Source: Spirosoma lacussanchae (GTDB lineage Bacteria > Bacteroidota > Bacteroidia > Cytophagales > Spirosomataceae). Taken from it: a DNA stretch of 64,000 nt. This document shows positions 35,501 to 43,705 of the stretch, piece after piece (position 1 is the stretch's first letter; each line of letters opens with the position of its first letter). A program made the position numbers and the translations under genes. The notes under the pieces were generated by a model. That model was given only the letters and a program-made list of their open reading frames with translations. It did not search any database and had not been told where the DNA came from. The stretch covers positions 558,001 through 622,000 of the forward strand of contig NZ_SWJG01000002.1 in NCBI RefSeq assembly GCF_005870035.1, in the 5' to 3' direction.

Positions 35501-35592
35501 AGCTGCCCGGCGGACCGCTCAACTCGGGTATCGAGCTGAATGCGTATCCCGTCACGTCAGCCTATTTGGTCGGTATCAATCTTGGATTTTAA
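32545..35592 (+). CDS. SusC/RagA-type TonB-dependent outer-membrane receptor
   Basis: 1015 residues from the ATG at 32545 with a signal peptide (RYTLLLVWIAVCGLAHAQ). Residues about 23-105 are the carboxypeptidase-D-like domain (ITGRVTSQSDKQGLPGVSVIIKGTTTGTATDANGAYTL). Then follow the SusC signature EEVVVVGYGTQRKIDVTGAV, the plug (RIRGTGTLLGGADPLYVVDGI, DILKDASATAIYGVRAANGVVLITT) and a long beta-barrel with many aromatic-ended strands. SusC proteins import oligosaccharides across the outer membrane with TonB energy and a SusD lid. The short spacing to susD (18 bp) makes one operon. No N-terminal STN domain is seen, so anti-sigma signalling through this receptor is unlikely. Confidence 0.96.
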   Translation: MCRIRYTLLLVWIAVCGLAHAQNQQITGRVTSQSDKQGLPGVSVIIKGTTTGTATDANGAYTLSAGQGAVLQFSMIGMKPQEVTVGNQTQINVELADDAKALEEVVVVGYGTQRKIDVTGAVAQVKGEELVRQPVLSATQALQSKVAGVQVINSGAPGQAPVVRIRGTGTLLGGADPLYVVDGIITEDIRNINTSDITSVDILKDASATAIYGVRAANGVVLITTRRGRSGAPQVTYDGYVGIRTPASRVKMADAQLFAQYNNEAVRYDSQTDPLPFDPAAITANTDWFREITRTGIQHNHALSVSGGTEKTTYLFSASYFNEKGILRRNDYNRLVLRLNNDYTLSPALKLGHNLSLANSNSVLADAGSALLETTDNISTTSPVRGSGSVYSAFTNAYRQAPLVPVYNPDGTYGFTARNNVANPIAQLDYTNFEAKGLRLQGSFFANLTIAKHITVISNFGIESNVLRSYNYSPVYRVSANQQNAVSTLTVGRSNNARWLWTNTAEYANTFAERHTVKVLAGFVNERFQGDVLRSARQDVPPQSNYFYLNTGNASTATNEQTGTLETRQSYIGRVNYNFADRYLLTATARYDGSSKFPTSNRWGFFPSIGAGWVISEESFMRGKTPFDVLKARVSWGQTGNDRIPASAFQYTIASGLDYAFGPDQSSQQGRTITNLIDPNLRWEITTGTDVGLEFALAKNRLSGEIAYYQKRTRDALFLRPIDAIFGDLDGSYLTNAATVLNKGVEFGLNWRNSVNTSFQYNIGANVTMNRNRLEDVQGGLPINDGGIGNGQFTTRTAVGQPVGSFWVWQTDGIFQTQEQVNNTAAKIEGTKPGDFRYVDQNGDGSIDDEDRVFVGSYQPRLYFGVNGGFTYRSIDFSTDWYANFGNQVYNGKKAQRFGNENIEASRADRWTPTNPSNTEPRASNAVPVSSTYYVESGSFFRINNVTLGYTLPKTLVSKAKLNRARLYVTAQNALTIKSFSGYSPELPGGPLNSGIELNAYPVTSAYLVGINLGF

Positions 35593-35610
35593 GCTAAGCA
35601 CTCAACAGAC

Positions 35611-37107
35611 ATGAAACGGATTCATAAATCAATGGCCATAGCCCTGGTAGGCGGGCTTTCACTGGTAACCTCGTGCCAGAATTTTCTGGACGTACCACCG
35701 CAGGGGCAGCAAACCCCCACCGACTTCTTCTCGAGTAACCCCAACGCGGCTACCACTCTCGTCAACGCCGTTTACGCCAAGATGCTCGACTGGAATTTCC
35801 ATTCGTTCTCCTGGAATGGGGTAACGAGTATGACCTCCGACGATGCCGAAAAAGGTAGCTCGCCGGGCGATACGGGTACCGATAAAGACCAGCTCGACAA
35901 CCTGACCTTTACGCCATCGAGCCTGTCGTTCAACGAAGTATGGGTAGGGCAGTACGAGGGCGTTGCCCGGGCCAACCAGGCATTGACAAACCTGCCGGCC
36001 CTGACGATTGGCGATACGCTCAAAAACCGGCTCATCGGCGAGGCTAGTTTTCTGCGGGCCTATTTTTACTTCAATCTGGTCCGCTGTTTTGGGGGCGTGC
36101 CGCTGATAACCACAGTCGCTGACCCGACCAACCCAACCGATATTCAGCAGGGGCGGGTCAGGGCCACACGTGAACAGGTCTACGCCCTGATTGAAAGTGA
36201 TTTGCAAACGGCCGTCACAAATCTGCCCGAAAAAACGCAGTATGGTACCGCCGATCTGGGCCGGGCCAGCAAAGGAGCCGCTAAAGCGCTGCTGGCTAAA
36301 GTGTCGATGTACCAGAAAAAATGGAATGTGGTGCAGCAACTGACCGACGAGATCATCGCATCGGGCCAGTATTCCCTGTTGCCGAACTACGGTGAGATCT
36401 GGCGCGAGTCGTCGGAAAACGGGCCGGAGTCGGTTTTCGAGATTCAGGGTAAAGGAACGACGCCCAACCGGGGGGTGCAGGGGTATTTTGAAAGCCAGGG
36501 CGCCCGGGGCGACGGTGGCTGGGGCTGGGGTTTCAACGTGCCGACCGAAGACCTTGAAAAGGCCTACAGCGTGGGCGATACCCGCAAAGACGGAACCATA
36601 ATCCGGCGCGGCACTACACTCTGGGACGGACAGGTGGTAAGCGCCAATGCCGAAAATCCCCGGTACAATTTCAAGGCGTATATCAGCCGCACCCGCGAGT
36701 CGTATAACGGCGACAACTGGGAAACCAACAAGAATATTCGGATACTGCGGTATGCCGAGGTGCTGCTTATGAATGCCGAAGCCGCCAACGAACTCGGCCA
36801 GTCGGCCAAGGCGCTGACATCGCTCAACCTGGTTCGGGCGCGGGCGCGGGGCGGTGCGACCGGGGTAGTCCCCAATATAACCACCACGGCGCAGGCGGCC
36901 CTCCGAACGGCCATCTGGAACGAACGGCGTCTGGAACTGGCCTTTGAGCATGACCGCTGGTTCGACCTGGTGCGCCAGGGGCGGGCCGCCGACGTGATGC
37001 GGGCCCAGGGCAAAAATTTTGTGGTGGGTAAGCACGAACTCTTTCCCATTCCGCAGAACCAGATTCAGTTGAGCGGGGGCGCGCTGACCCAGAACCCCGG
37101 CTACTAA
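35611..37107 (+). CDS. SusD/RagB-family glycan-binding lipoprotein
   Basis: 498 residues. A lipoprotein signal (ALVGGLSLVTSC, lipidated Cys22) precedes QNFLDVPPQGQQTPTDFFSS, the standard SusD start. The TPR-like helices (ARANQALTNLPAL, GEASFLRAYFYFNLVRCFGGVPLI) and the C-terminal RELAFEHDRWFDLVR-type segment (WNERRLELAFEHDRWFDLVRQGRA) and FPIPQNQIQLSGGALTQNPGY are all present. SusD forms the surface lid on SusC and captures the glycan. A terminator-like hairpin follows before the glucanase gene. Confidence 0.96.
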   Translation: MKRIHKSMAIALVGGLSLVTSCQNFLDVPPQGQQTPTDFFSSNPNAATTLVNAVYAKMLDWNFHSFSWNGVTSMTSDDAEKGSSPGDTGTDKDQLDNLTFTPSSLSFNEVWVGQYEGVARANQALTNLPALTIGDTLKNRLIGEASFLRAYFYFNLVRCFGGVPLITTVADPTNPTDIQQGRVRATREQVYALIESDLQTAVTNLPEKTQYGTADLGRASKGAAKALLAKVSMYQKKWNVVQQLTDEIIASGQYSLLPNYGEIWRESSENGPESVFEIQGKGTTPNRGVQGYFESQGARGDGGWGWGFNVPTEDLEKAYSVGDTRKDGTIIRRGTTLWDGQVVSANAENPRYNFKAYISRTRESYNGDNWETNKNIRILRYAEVLLMNAEAANELGQSAKALTSLNLVRARARGGATGVVPNITTTAQAALRTAIWNERRLELAFEHDRWFDLVRQGRAADVMRAQGKNFVVGKHELFPIPQNQIQLSGGALTQNPGY

Positions 37108-37128
37108 GCAGACCGGAATTGCATTGCG

Positions 37129-37169
37129 GGCCCGTGAGGATGGATAAACCGACCTCGCGGGCCTTTTTT
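37129..37169 (+). terminator. Terminator or attenuator between susD and the glucanase gene
   Basis: An 11-bp stem (GGCCCGTGAGG / CCTCGCGGGCC, one G-U pair) with a 13-nt loop is followed by six T. It would reduce read-through from susCD into the glucanase gene. Confidence 0.75.
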
Positions 37170-37209
37170 ACCCGCTCCAAAACGAGCCTGGTACCATAGA
37201 CAAAACGTT

Positions 37210-38631
37210 ATGAAACACATCCTTACGATCCTGACGCTGTGCGGATCGCTTTCCATCGTTTGTTGCCAGCCCCGAACACAGCCCGTTGCGCCCGTTCCTA
37301 AACCGGCGGGGCTGACTGCGTCGGACCAGTCGTTTCTCGACAGTCTTCAGCGCGACACGTTCCGGTATTTCTGGGAAACGGCCAACTCCGAAAACGGCCT
37401 TGTGCCCGACCGGGCGCCAACTCCGTCGTTCAGCAGTGTGGCTGCCGTAGGTTTTGGGCTGACGTCGTATCTGGTTGGGGTCGAGCGAGGGTACGTCACC
37501 CGCCAGCAGGCCGCCGACCGCACCGTACGCACGCTCCGGTTTTTTGCCAGCGCACCCCAGTCAGAAAAAGCAACGGGTGTAGCGGGATACAAAGGGTTTT
37601 TCTACCACTTTCTGGACATGAAAACCGGGGAGCGATTCCGGCAGGTTGAGCTGTCGACGATCGATACGGCCTTGCTGCTGGGTGGTATCCTGAGTGCTCA
37701 GTCCTACTTTGATCAGAACACGCCCGTCGAAACGGAAATCCGCCAGCTGGCCGAGCAGATCTACGCCCGGGTCGACTGGACCTGGATTCAGGGCCGGAAC
37801 GGCCCTGAATCCAAACCGTTTGTGTCCATGGGCTGGCACCCCGAAACGGGCTTCATCAAAAACGACTGGACAGGCTACAACGAAGCCATGCTGCTATACG
37901 TGCTGGCGCTGGGGTCACCTACGCACCCGGTCGGAACCGACGCCTGGGCCGCCTGGACAAAGTCGTATCCGTGGGCTACGTTTTATGACCAGTCGCATGT
38001 CAATTTCGACCCGCTGTTTGGCCACCAGTATTCGCACGTCTGGATCGACTTTCGGGGCATCCGCGACGAGTACATGCGCGGCAAAGGCATCGACTACGCC
38101 GAAAACTCGCGCCGGGCTACCTATGCTAACCGGGCCTACTGCCTGAACAACCCGGCCAACTGGCAGGATTACGGCCCCACCATCTGGGGACTGACGGCCT
38201 GCGACGGACCAAAAGATACTACGGTGGCAGGCCGAACATTCTTTTCGTACCGCGCCCGGGGAGCCGCATCGACCCAGATCGTAGACGACGGCACCATTGC
38301 GCCTACGGCGGCCGGCGGTTCAATGGCGTTCGCGCCTGAAATCTGCCTGCCAGCGCTGCGGGCCATGAAAACGAAATACGGAGATAAGCTTTACGGCCCC
38401 TACGGCTTCCGCGATGCCTTCAACCCAACGTACCGCTACCCGTCGGCTTTTGCCAACGGTTCTACCCAAACGGGTTGGTTCGATGTCGACTACCTGGGTA
38501 TTGACCAGGGCCCTATTCTGCTTATGGCCGAAAACCTGCGTACAGAATTTGTCTGGAACCTGATGAAAAAAAATCCGCACATCCGGCGTGGGCTGGTGAA
38601 AGCCGGTTTTTCGGGGGGCTGGCTGAACTAG
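37210..38631 (+). CDS. GH144-like endo-beta-1,2-glucanase (glucoamylase-domain) lipoprotein
   Basis: 473 residues with a lipoprotein-type signal (LCGSLSIVCC, Cys18 or Cys19). The rest matches the 'glycoamylase' (PF10091-type) family that includes GH144: LDSLQRDTFRYFWETANSENGLVPDRAP, SVAAVGFGLTSYLVGVERGYV, LSTIDTALLLGGILSAQ, a central MGWHPETGFIKNDWTGYNEAMLLYVLALGS, and the terminal WFDVDYLGIDQGPILLMAENLRT. Characterised Bacteroidota GH144 enzymes cut linear beta-1,2-glucan to sophorooligosaccharides. With SusC and SusD directly upstream, this forms a minimal beta-1,2-glucan-type utilisation locus. No GH3 glucosidase or regulator lies next to it. Substrate assignment is by family only. Confidence 0.85.
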   Translation: MKHILTILTLCGSLSIVCCQPRTQPVAPVPKPAGLTASDQSFLDSLQRDTFRYFWETANSENGLVPDRAPTPSFSSVAAVGFGLTSYLVGVERGYVTRQQAADRTVRTLRFFASAPQSEKATGVAGYKGFFYHFLDMKTGERFRQVELSTIDTALLLGGILSAQSYFDQNTPVETEIRQLAEQIYARVDWTWIQGRNGPESKPFVSMGWHPETGFIKNDWTGYNEAMLLYVLALGSPTHPVGTDAWAAWTKSYPWATFYDQSHVNFDPLFGHQYSHVWIDFRGIRDEYMRGKGIDYAENSRRATYANRAYCLNNPANWQDYGPTIWGLTACDGPKDTTVAGRTFFSYRARGAASTQIVDDGTIAPTAAGGSMAFAPEICLPALRAMKTKYGDKLYGPYGFRDAFNPTYRYPSAFANGSTQTGWFDVDYLGIDQGPILLMAENLRTEFVWNLMKKNPHIRRGLVKAGFSGGWLN

Positions 38632-38658
38632 CCCGTCGGGTAGAGTGCGAGCAGGCGT

Positions 38659-38666
38659 TACCTTTG
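38659..38666 (+). promoter_or_regulatory. -7 promoter element of the DUF3445 gene
   Basis: TACCTTTG matches TAnnTTTG, about 50 bp before the start at 38716. It lies inside an imperfect inverted repeat (GCAGGCGTTAC ... GTAACGCCTG, about 38651-38702) that may also end the glucanase transcript. Confidence 0.5.
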
Positions 38667-38715
38667 CTGGCCATATGAACGCTGGCAACCGTAACGCCTG
38701 TTCAGCTACCTGCCT

Positions 38716-39642
38716 ATGCTCCCGTACTTTCCGTTTGGCCCGCAGTTCAATGATAAGATTGGCACCCGCCTGCTGACCGACGCCGATCCACTGGTCGACG
38801 TAGATGATCACTACCTGACTGAAGTACTGCTGAAACGCCAGTTGCTAACCGGGCAGCCGGGCTATTACTACCAGTCGCAGCCGGGCCACGAGACGGCGCA
38901 GTGGGACGTACTGGCGCTGGTGCTGCAGCAAGCCGCCCGCCGGACCCCCGACGCCTTTACGCTGCAGCAGCAGGGGAACGAATGGCATTGGCAAAACCAC
39001 CGGCTGAATGAAGCATACACGTTTACATTCGGCGATGCCACCACGCTTCCGCAGGAACCACTCGACTGGGTAGGTCGGCAGGTGGCCGAAGATCTGCTGG
39101 TGTTATCGGGAGAGGGCGTTCGGCTCGTGGCGGGGCAGTTGTGCTTCGGCAACGGCTGGTGTCTGGACGATAAGCTGGGATTACCCTTCTGGGCCATTCA
39201 CGCGCCCATCAACCCCATTGTCGAGCCGATGATGCGGGCTGCGTCGGTCCTGATGGAGCGGCTACCCGCCGGCCGACCCGTCTGGCGGCTCAACTGGAGC
39301 CTCAAACTCAGCGATCAGCTCGACATGACCAGCCAGCATACGCCCGCGCTTGATCGGCTGCTGGCCGAACGGCTTCCTGAACTGACCCCCGATACCATAG
39401 CTCAACAGCTTTTTGTCCGTATCGAGCGGCAAACCCTTACCCGGCTTCAGCGATCCGGCGCGGTGCTGTTCGGCATCCATACCTACCAGAACCGACTCGA
39501 CCGCGAACTGGCCGAGCGACCTGATGCGGCTCAGAACCTGGCCGCCGTGCTGGAAACCGCTCCGCCCGCCCTGCTCGACTATAAAGGCATCAGCCCGTTT
39601 CTAAACCCCCTGCTAGCAGGTCTGCGTAGCCGCAGGAAGTAA
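38716..39642 (+). CDS. DUF3445 protein, haem-dependent oxidative N-demethylase family
   Basis: 308 residues, matching DUF3445 along its length: LPYFPFGPQFNDKIGTRLL at the start, LVDVDDHYLTEVLLKRQLL, VAEDLLVLSGEGVRLVAGQLCFGNGWCLDDKLGLPFWAIHAPI, GRPVWRLNWSL and LFVRIERQTLTRLQRSGAVLFGIHTY. Characterised members (HODM) are monomeric haem-b enzymes that demethylate dimethylamine with O2, and others have unknown substrates. The haem is bound through a PAS-like fold. There is no signal peptide, so it is cytoplasmic. It stands alone between the glucanase gene and the convergent FAN1-like gene, with none of the usual flavin or ferredoxin partner genes alongside, so its redox supply is unclear. Confidence 0.85.
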   Translation: MLPYFPFGPQFNDKIGTRLLTDADPLVDVDDHYLTEVLLKRQLLTGQPGYYYQSQPGHETAQWDVLALVLQQAARRTPDAFTLQQQGNEWHWQNHRLNEAYTFTFGDATTLPQEPLDWVGRQVAEDLLVLSGEGVRLVAGQLCFGNGWCLDDKLGLPFWAIHAPINPIVEPMMRAASVLMERLPAGRPVWRLNWSLKLSDQLDMTSQHTPALDRLLAERLPELTPDTIAQQLFVRIERQTLTRLQRSGAVLFGIHTYQNRLDRELAERPDAAQNLAAVLETAPPALLDYKGISPFLNPLLAGLRSRRK

Positions 39643-39702
39643 ATGCGTCAGGGTTTTGGCCAAACGATGGTACCGGCCGTCGTGACCCGGTGGGGTCTTG
39701 TC

Positions 39703-41391
39703 TTACAGCTCCCAGATAACCCGCACGACCTTGCCGTGAACGCCGATTGTCTGGAAAAATTCGAGCCAGTGTAGTTGCTGAGGGCCGAGGTGGTCGGTGG
39801 GTGATTTAACTTCCACGAACTCGTAGTGACCGGACTGGTTCCAGATCAGCAGATCGGGAAAGCCACGCGTATGTTCGCGAACATTTCGGGCCATTTCGAG
39901 CAGAATGAGCCGGAGCTGTTCCAGGTCGAGTAAGTCGATGATGCGCTGAACCAGCGTCAGTAGCTCGTCCGACCAGTCGACGAGTACGTTGGTGATGCCG
40001 TACTTGGCGTTGAACATACGGCCCGTATGCCGTCGCCAGTCGTCGCGGGTGGTTAGTTCGGCCAGGCGCTTTTTGAGCAGTTCTTCGCGTTTCAGATAAA
40101 AATCGGGCAGGTAAAAGTCCGACGGCGCGCGCTGCAGTGGGTGATGAATGGCCGATACGTTGGCGTCGTAGATGATATCCCAGAACACTAGCCCAAATAG
40201 CCCACGCCAGGGATAGTTCTCGGTAAAAGCCGCATCGTAGCCCGACTCGAGGTAATAATTCATCACGCCAGCCTCTACATGATGCCGGTACGCGGCTGGT
40301 ATGTTCAGGCTTTCGGCGTCGGACAGGAAACGGGTAGTGGCCTTGCGGGGGCGCTTTTTCTCGCCAACGCTCAGGATTTTCTCGCGGAAGTCGTTCGCAA
40401 AATAGCGTTCTTCGGCATTCAGGGGCGCTACGGCGATTTCGTCGCAAAGGGCCAGCGCTTCGTCGACGGCGCCGTTGCGGAACAGCAGCCGGACGCGTCG
40501 TTCGCGGGCCGGCACGCGGTCACTCAGTTCGTAAACAGCCAGGGCCTGCTCGGGTAATTTCTGCCGTTCGAGGTAGCCACCTACCTTACAAACCAGTTTC
40601 TGATAGCCCGGAATGGCAATTTCGGTCAGCTCAGGCCGGGTTTCGTTCCAGTTCAGAAACCAGTTGTAAATATCTTCGGCGGGCGTTTCGCTGGTTTTTA
40701 GTTCGTAAAATTCCTCGTTCGTCAGCGAGATCATCAGTTTGTCTTCTACCTCTTTGCGGGTACGAAAGCGGGCCGTCATTTTGCTGTCGTCGTAGCGCTC
40801 GAAGTTGACCATGCCCAGATCGCGGACCACAAAATCAGTCATGCTGCCGCCCCGGTTGCCGAAGAACAAGTACTTGACCATCATCCCCTCGGCTTCGAAA
40901 TTCATCCGGATAACCGTTTCGTGGGTGGTCAGGCTGGTGACTATTTCGCCGAAATCGAGTTCATGTAATGCATACCGAACCACCCCTTCCTTCTTTTCCT
41001 TGTTGAGCGGGCGTACCTCTTCCGGTGAGAGTGGGAGCAGATCCAGGAGTTCGGGTTTAGTGAAAACGCCCAGGGCATCGTCGCCCATGCCTTCGTGGTG
41101 TGGCGACAAACGTTCGATAAAGCCAGCTGTCAGGAGTTCGCCAATGGCTGCCGGTAAGTCGGTAATTTCGGCATACTGCAGTTTGTTGACACGAAAAAAG
41201 AGTCCTTTTCGGTTACTGAGTCGTACGTATACACACTGGGCGTCGAGCCCGAGGGCTTCGAACCGGCGGATAAAATCCCACTCGGCCTCGTTAAGCAAGC
41301 CCCCGTACAGCCGTTTAACAAAGTCCAGCACGTAGCGGAAATTGTCGAGGTAATACCGGGGGGTAAGAATAACTTTCTGTCGTCCGACCAT
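39703..41391 (-). CDS. FAN1-like structure-specific nuclease with VRR-NUC domain
   Basis: 562 residues from the ATG at 41391; the longer frame to 41538 adds an unrelated 49-residue tail. It begins KVILTPRYYLDNFRYVLDFVKRLYG, as bacterial FAN1 proteins do, and its length is that of the Pseudomonas aeruginosa enzyme. An N-terminal SAP/winged-helix-like part and a TPR-like middle (LPEQALAVYELSDRVPARERRVRLLFRNGAVDEALALCDEI) lead to the C-terminal VRR-NUC domain: HTRGFPDLLIWNQSGHYEFVEVKSPTDHLGPQQLHWLEFF, with the catalytic Asp, Glu-x-Lys and Gln. FAN1 cuts 5' flaps and helps unhook interstrand DNA crosslinks. No repair genes lie next to it. Confidence 0.85.
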   Translation of the reverse strand: MVGRQKVILTPRYYLDNFRYVLDFVKRLYGGLLNEAEWDFIRRFEALGLDAQCVYVRLSNRKGLFFRVNKLQYAEITDLPAAIGELLTAGFIERLSPHHEGMGDDALGVFTKPELLDLLPLSPEEVRPLNKEKKEGVVRYALHELDFGEIVTSLTTHETVIRMNFEAEGMMVKYLFFGNRGGSMTDFVVRDLGMVNFERYDDSKMTARFRTRKEVEDKLMISLTNEEFYELKTSETPAEDIYNWFLNWNETRPELTEIAIPGYQKLVCKVGGYLERQKLPEQALAVYELSDRVPARERRVRLLFRNGAVDEALALCDEIAVAPLNAEERYFANDFREKILSVGEKKRPRKATTRFLSDAESLNIPAAYRHHVEAGVMNYYLESGYDAAFTENYPWRGLFGLVFWDIIYDANVSAIHHPLQRAPSDFYLPDFYLKREELLKKRLAELTTRDDWRRHTGRMFNAKYGITNVLVDWSDELLTLVQRIIDLLDLEQLRLILLEMARNVREHTRGFPDLLIWNQSGHYEFVEVKSPTDHLGPQQLHWLEFFQTIGVHGKVVRVIWEL

Positions 41392-41499
41392 GCCAGGGGT
41401 TAGTAATTTGGCTTCCCGGTAGCTATTATCGGAAGACCAGTTTTGAAGCCGCCCGGCGGAGCCGTGCTGACCATATAGACAACAAAAAAAACGCTGGAT

Positions 41500-42492
41500 A
41501 TGTCCCCAACCGACAGCCTGAATGAGTTCGTAAAGCAAGGTATTCTATCGGCCCAGCAAGCAGCAACGATCGATCGGTTTGAGCGCGAAAAACCCCTTTC
41601 GCTGCACTGGGAACTGCGTTCGCTGCTGTATGGTGGTATCCTGCTGCTGAGTTCCGGGCTGGGCTTGCTGGTATACGATAACTTCGATCAGATTGGTCAT
41701 GGAGCGCTGCTGCTGGCTATGGCGGCTGGCTGCGGAGCCTGCTTCTTTTTTGCCTGGCGCCACCGGCCCGACTGGATGTTCGAGCCAGCCCGAAGCCGCT
41801 CATCGTTTGGCGATTATGCCTTGTTGCTGGGCTGTCTTCTGTTTCTTACGCTGGAGGGTTATGCCCAGTATGCCTACACTATTTTCGGTACCCGATACGG
41901 GCTGGTCACCCTGTTGCCGGCGGTTCTGTTTTTGCCCCTGGCCTACCGATTCGACCACCGGGGGGTATTGAGTATGGCGCTTACGGCACTCATCTCGTGG
42001 GTAGGCGTCACCATACGGCCGCTCGAGCTGTATGTCAAAACCAACTTCTTCGATCAGAAAACGGTGTATTCTGCCATCGTGCTGGCGCTGGTGCTGATCG
42101 GGGCCGCGCTGCTGCTGGAGCGTCGGCGCATCAAGCCTCACTTCACGTACACCTACCTGACCATTGCGGGTAATCTGTTGCTGGTGGCGCTGCTGGGCGG
42201 GCTCTTCAATTTTGAGTCCGTTCGCCCGCTGTTCGGGTTGGTCCTGATCGGAACCTGCGTCGCCTTCGACCAGTTTGCCCGGCGCAAACGGGCTGTCGAC
42301 AGCGGGCTGGTATTATTTATCCTGATGAGTGCCATTTACGGCTACATCGGTATTACCTACCTGGTGTTTCATTACTTGGATTTTACAGCCGCCAGCAGTT
42401 ACTACTGGTATTTTATCCTGACCGGCATTGGCTTTGTAGCGTACCTGCTTAGCCAGTTGCCTAATCGGAAAACGACGAATGAAAGCGTATAA
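41500..42492 (+). CDS. DUF2157-domain integral membrane protein
   Basis: 330 residues. A soluble N-terminus (LNEFVKQGILSAQQAATIDRFE) is followed by about nine or ten predicted transmembrane helices, starting with LLYGGILLLSSGLGLLVYDNF. The N-terminal part matches DUF2157. The function of the family is unknown. The next gene overlaps it by 14 bp and encodes a second protein of the same type, so the two are translationally coupled and likely form a complex in the inner membrane. The region shares a 108-bp divergent space with the FAN1-like gene. Confidence 0.75.
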   Translation: MSPTDSLNEFVKQGILSAQQAATIDRFEREKPLSLHWELRSLLYGGILLLSSGLGLLVYDNFDQIGHGALLLAMAAGCGACFFFAWRHRPDWMFEPARSRSSFGDYALLLGCLLFLTLEGYAQYAYTIFGTRYGLVTLLPAVLFLPLAYRFDHRGVLSMALTALISWVGVTIRPLELYVKTNFFDQKTVYSAIVLALVLIGAALLLERRRIKPHFTYTYLTIAGNLLLVALLGGLFNFESVRPLFGLVLIGTCVAFDQFARRKRAVDSGLVLFILMSAIYGYIGITYLVFHYLDFTAASSYYWYFILTGIGFVAYLLSQLPNRKTTNESV

Positions 42493-43705
42493 CGACGAAT
42501 GGATTTATAACCGGGAGCTGGTCCGACAGGCCGAACGGTGGCACAAACGCGGCCTGCTGACCGACGCGCAGATCCGCACCGTACAGCAAAACTACCCACA
42601 GGGATTCCGGCAAACGAACGGTATTCTGGAGGTAGGCCTGTTTCTGTTCACTACGCTGGCGATACTGGGTACGTTTTTACTGACAACAACGCTGGTGTCG
42701 GGTCTTCTCGACGAGCGAACCTCCTTCGGTACGGTGAGTGTCGTGTTCAGTCTGGGTCTGGGCGGGCTGGGGCAACAGCTGATCAACCGGCGGCTGCTCT
42801 ACAGGAACGGCGTCGATAATGCCGTGGCGGTACTGACCGCTGGCTTTCTGGTGCTGGGGCTGCTGATGTTTCTGCCCGAAAATTTACGGCTGTCTACCTA
42901 CTGCCTGGCCGCGTTGCCGATCCTGCTGGTGGCGCTTTGGTACTACGGCGATACCATACTGGCCTTTCTGTCGCTGGCTACGTTCTACACCTTTGTGTTC
43001 AACGGCATGCTGGCGTTCAGCTGGGGCAACGATGCGCTGCCGTTCGTGATGATGGCCGTGTCGGGCGGGTTATATGGCCTGTCGCGCGGTCGCTGGCTGG
43101 TTGGCGGGCCGGGCGGCACCCTGACCAAAGCACAAACCTATTATGCCGATCCGATCAACCTGATGGAGTCGCTGTCGCTGGTGGTGCTGATCGCCAGCGG
43201 TAATTATTTTGTGGTGCGCGAACTGAACGGCCTGTTGCTGGAGCCTACGCCCGACCGGCCCCGTTTTGCCGAAGCGCCCGAGATTGGTCTACCGGCCCTG
43301 TTCTGGCTGCTGACCTTTCTGATACCGGGCGCCTGCTTCGGCTACGGACTGCGGACGCGCAATCGAATTCTGCTGTCGATGGGGGCGCTGGGGCTCGTTG
43401 CGGCCGTGGCTACGCTACACGAATATGCCGCGATCGTATCGTTCAATACCGCGCTGACGCTCGGCGGACTGGCGCTGATCGGAATCGCTGTAGCCTGTAT
43501 CCGGTATCTGCAGAGCCGCCCGGCCGACCAAACCCGGGGGCGCTTCTCGGATACTCCCGACGACGACTCGCCCGCGGGTATTCTGGGCCATGCTGACACG
43601 ATAACGGCCATTCAGGCATCAGCCAACGCGCAGCAGGGACCTAAAGAAGGCGTCCGGTTCGGTGGTGGTAATTTTGGTGGGAGCGGAGGAGAAGGGAGTT
43701 ATTAA
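42479..43705 (+). CDS. Integral membrane protein paired with the DUF2157 protein
   Basis: 408 residues overlapping the upstream gene by 14 bp. It also begins with a short soluble helix-loop (IYNRELVRQAERWHKRGLLTDAQIRTVQQNYPQGF) resembling the start of DUF2157 proteins. About ten membrane segments follow. The C-terminus is a soluble tail rich in Asp and Pro that ends in a glycine-rich run (GVRFGGGNFGGSGGEGSY), the kind seen at the ends of membrane-associated Bacteroidota proteins such as TPM-domain proteins. Its function is unknown, and the overlap points to co-assembly with its neighbour. A terminator lies 255 bp downstream. Confidence 0.7.
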   Translation: MKAYNDEWIYNRELVRQAERWHKRGLLTDAQIRTVQQNYPQGFRQTNGILEVGLFLFTTLAILGTFLLTTTLVSGLLDERTSFGTVSVVFSLGLGGLGQQLINRRLLYRNGVDNAVAVLTAGFLVLGLLMFLPENLRLSTYCLAALPILLVALWYYGDTILAFLSLATFYTFVFNGMLAFSWGNDALPFVMMAVSGGLYGLSRGRWLVGGPGGTLTKAQTYYADPINLMESLSLVVLIASGNYFVVRELNGLLLEPTPDRPRFAEAPEIGLPALFWLLTFLIPGACFGYGLRTRNRILLSMGALGLVAAVATLHEYAAIVSFNTALTLGGLALIGIAVACIRYLQSRPADQTRGRFSDTPDDDSPAGILGHADTITAIQASANAQQGPKEGVRFGGGNFGGSGGEGSY

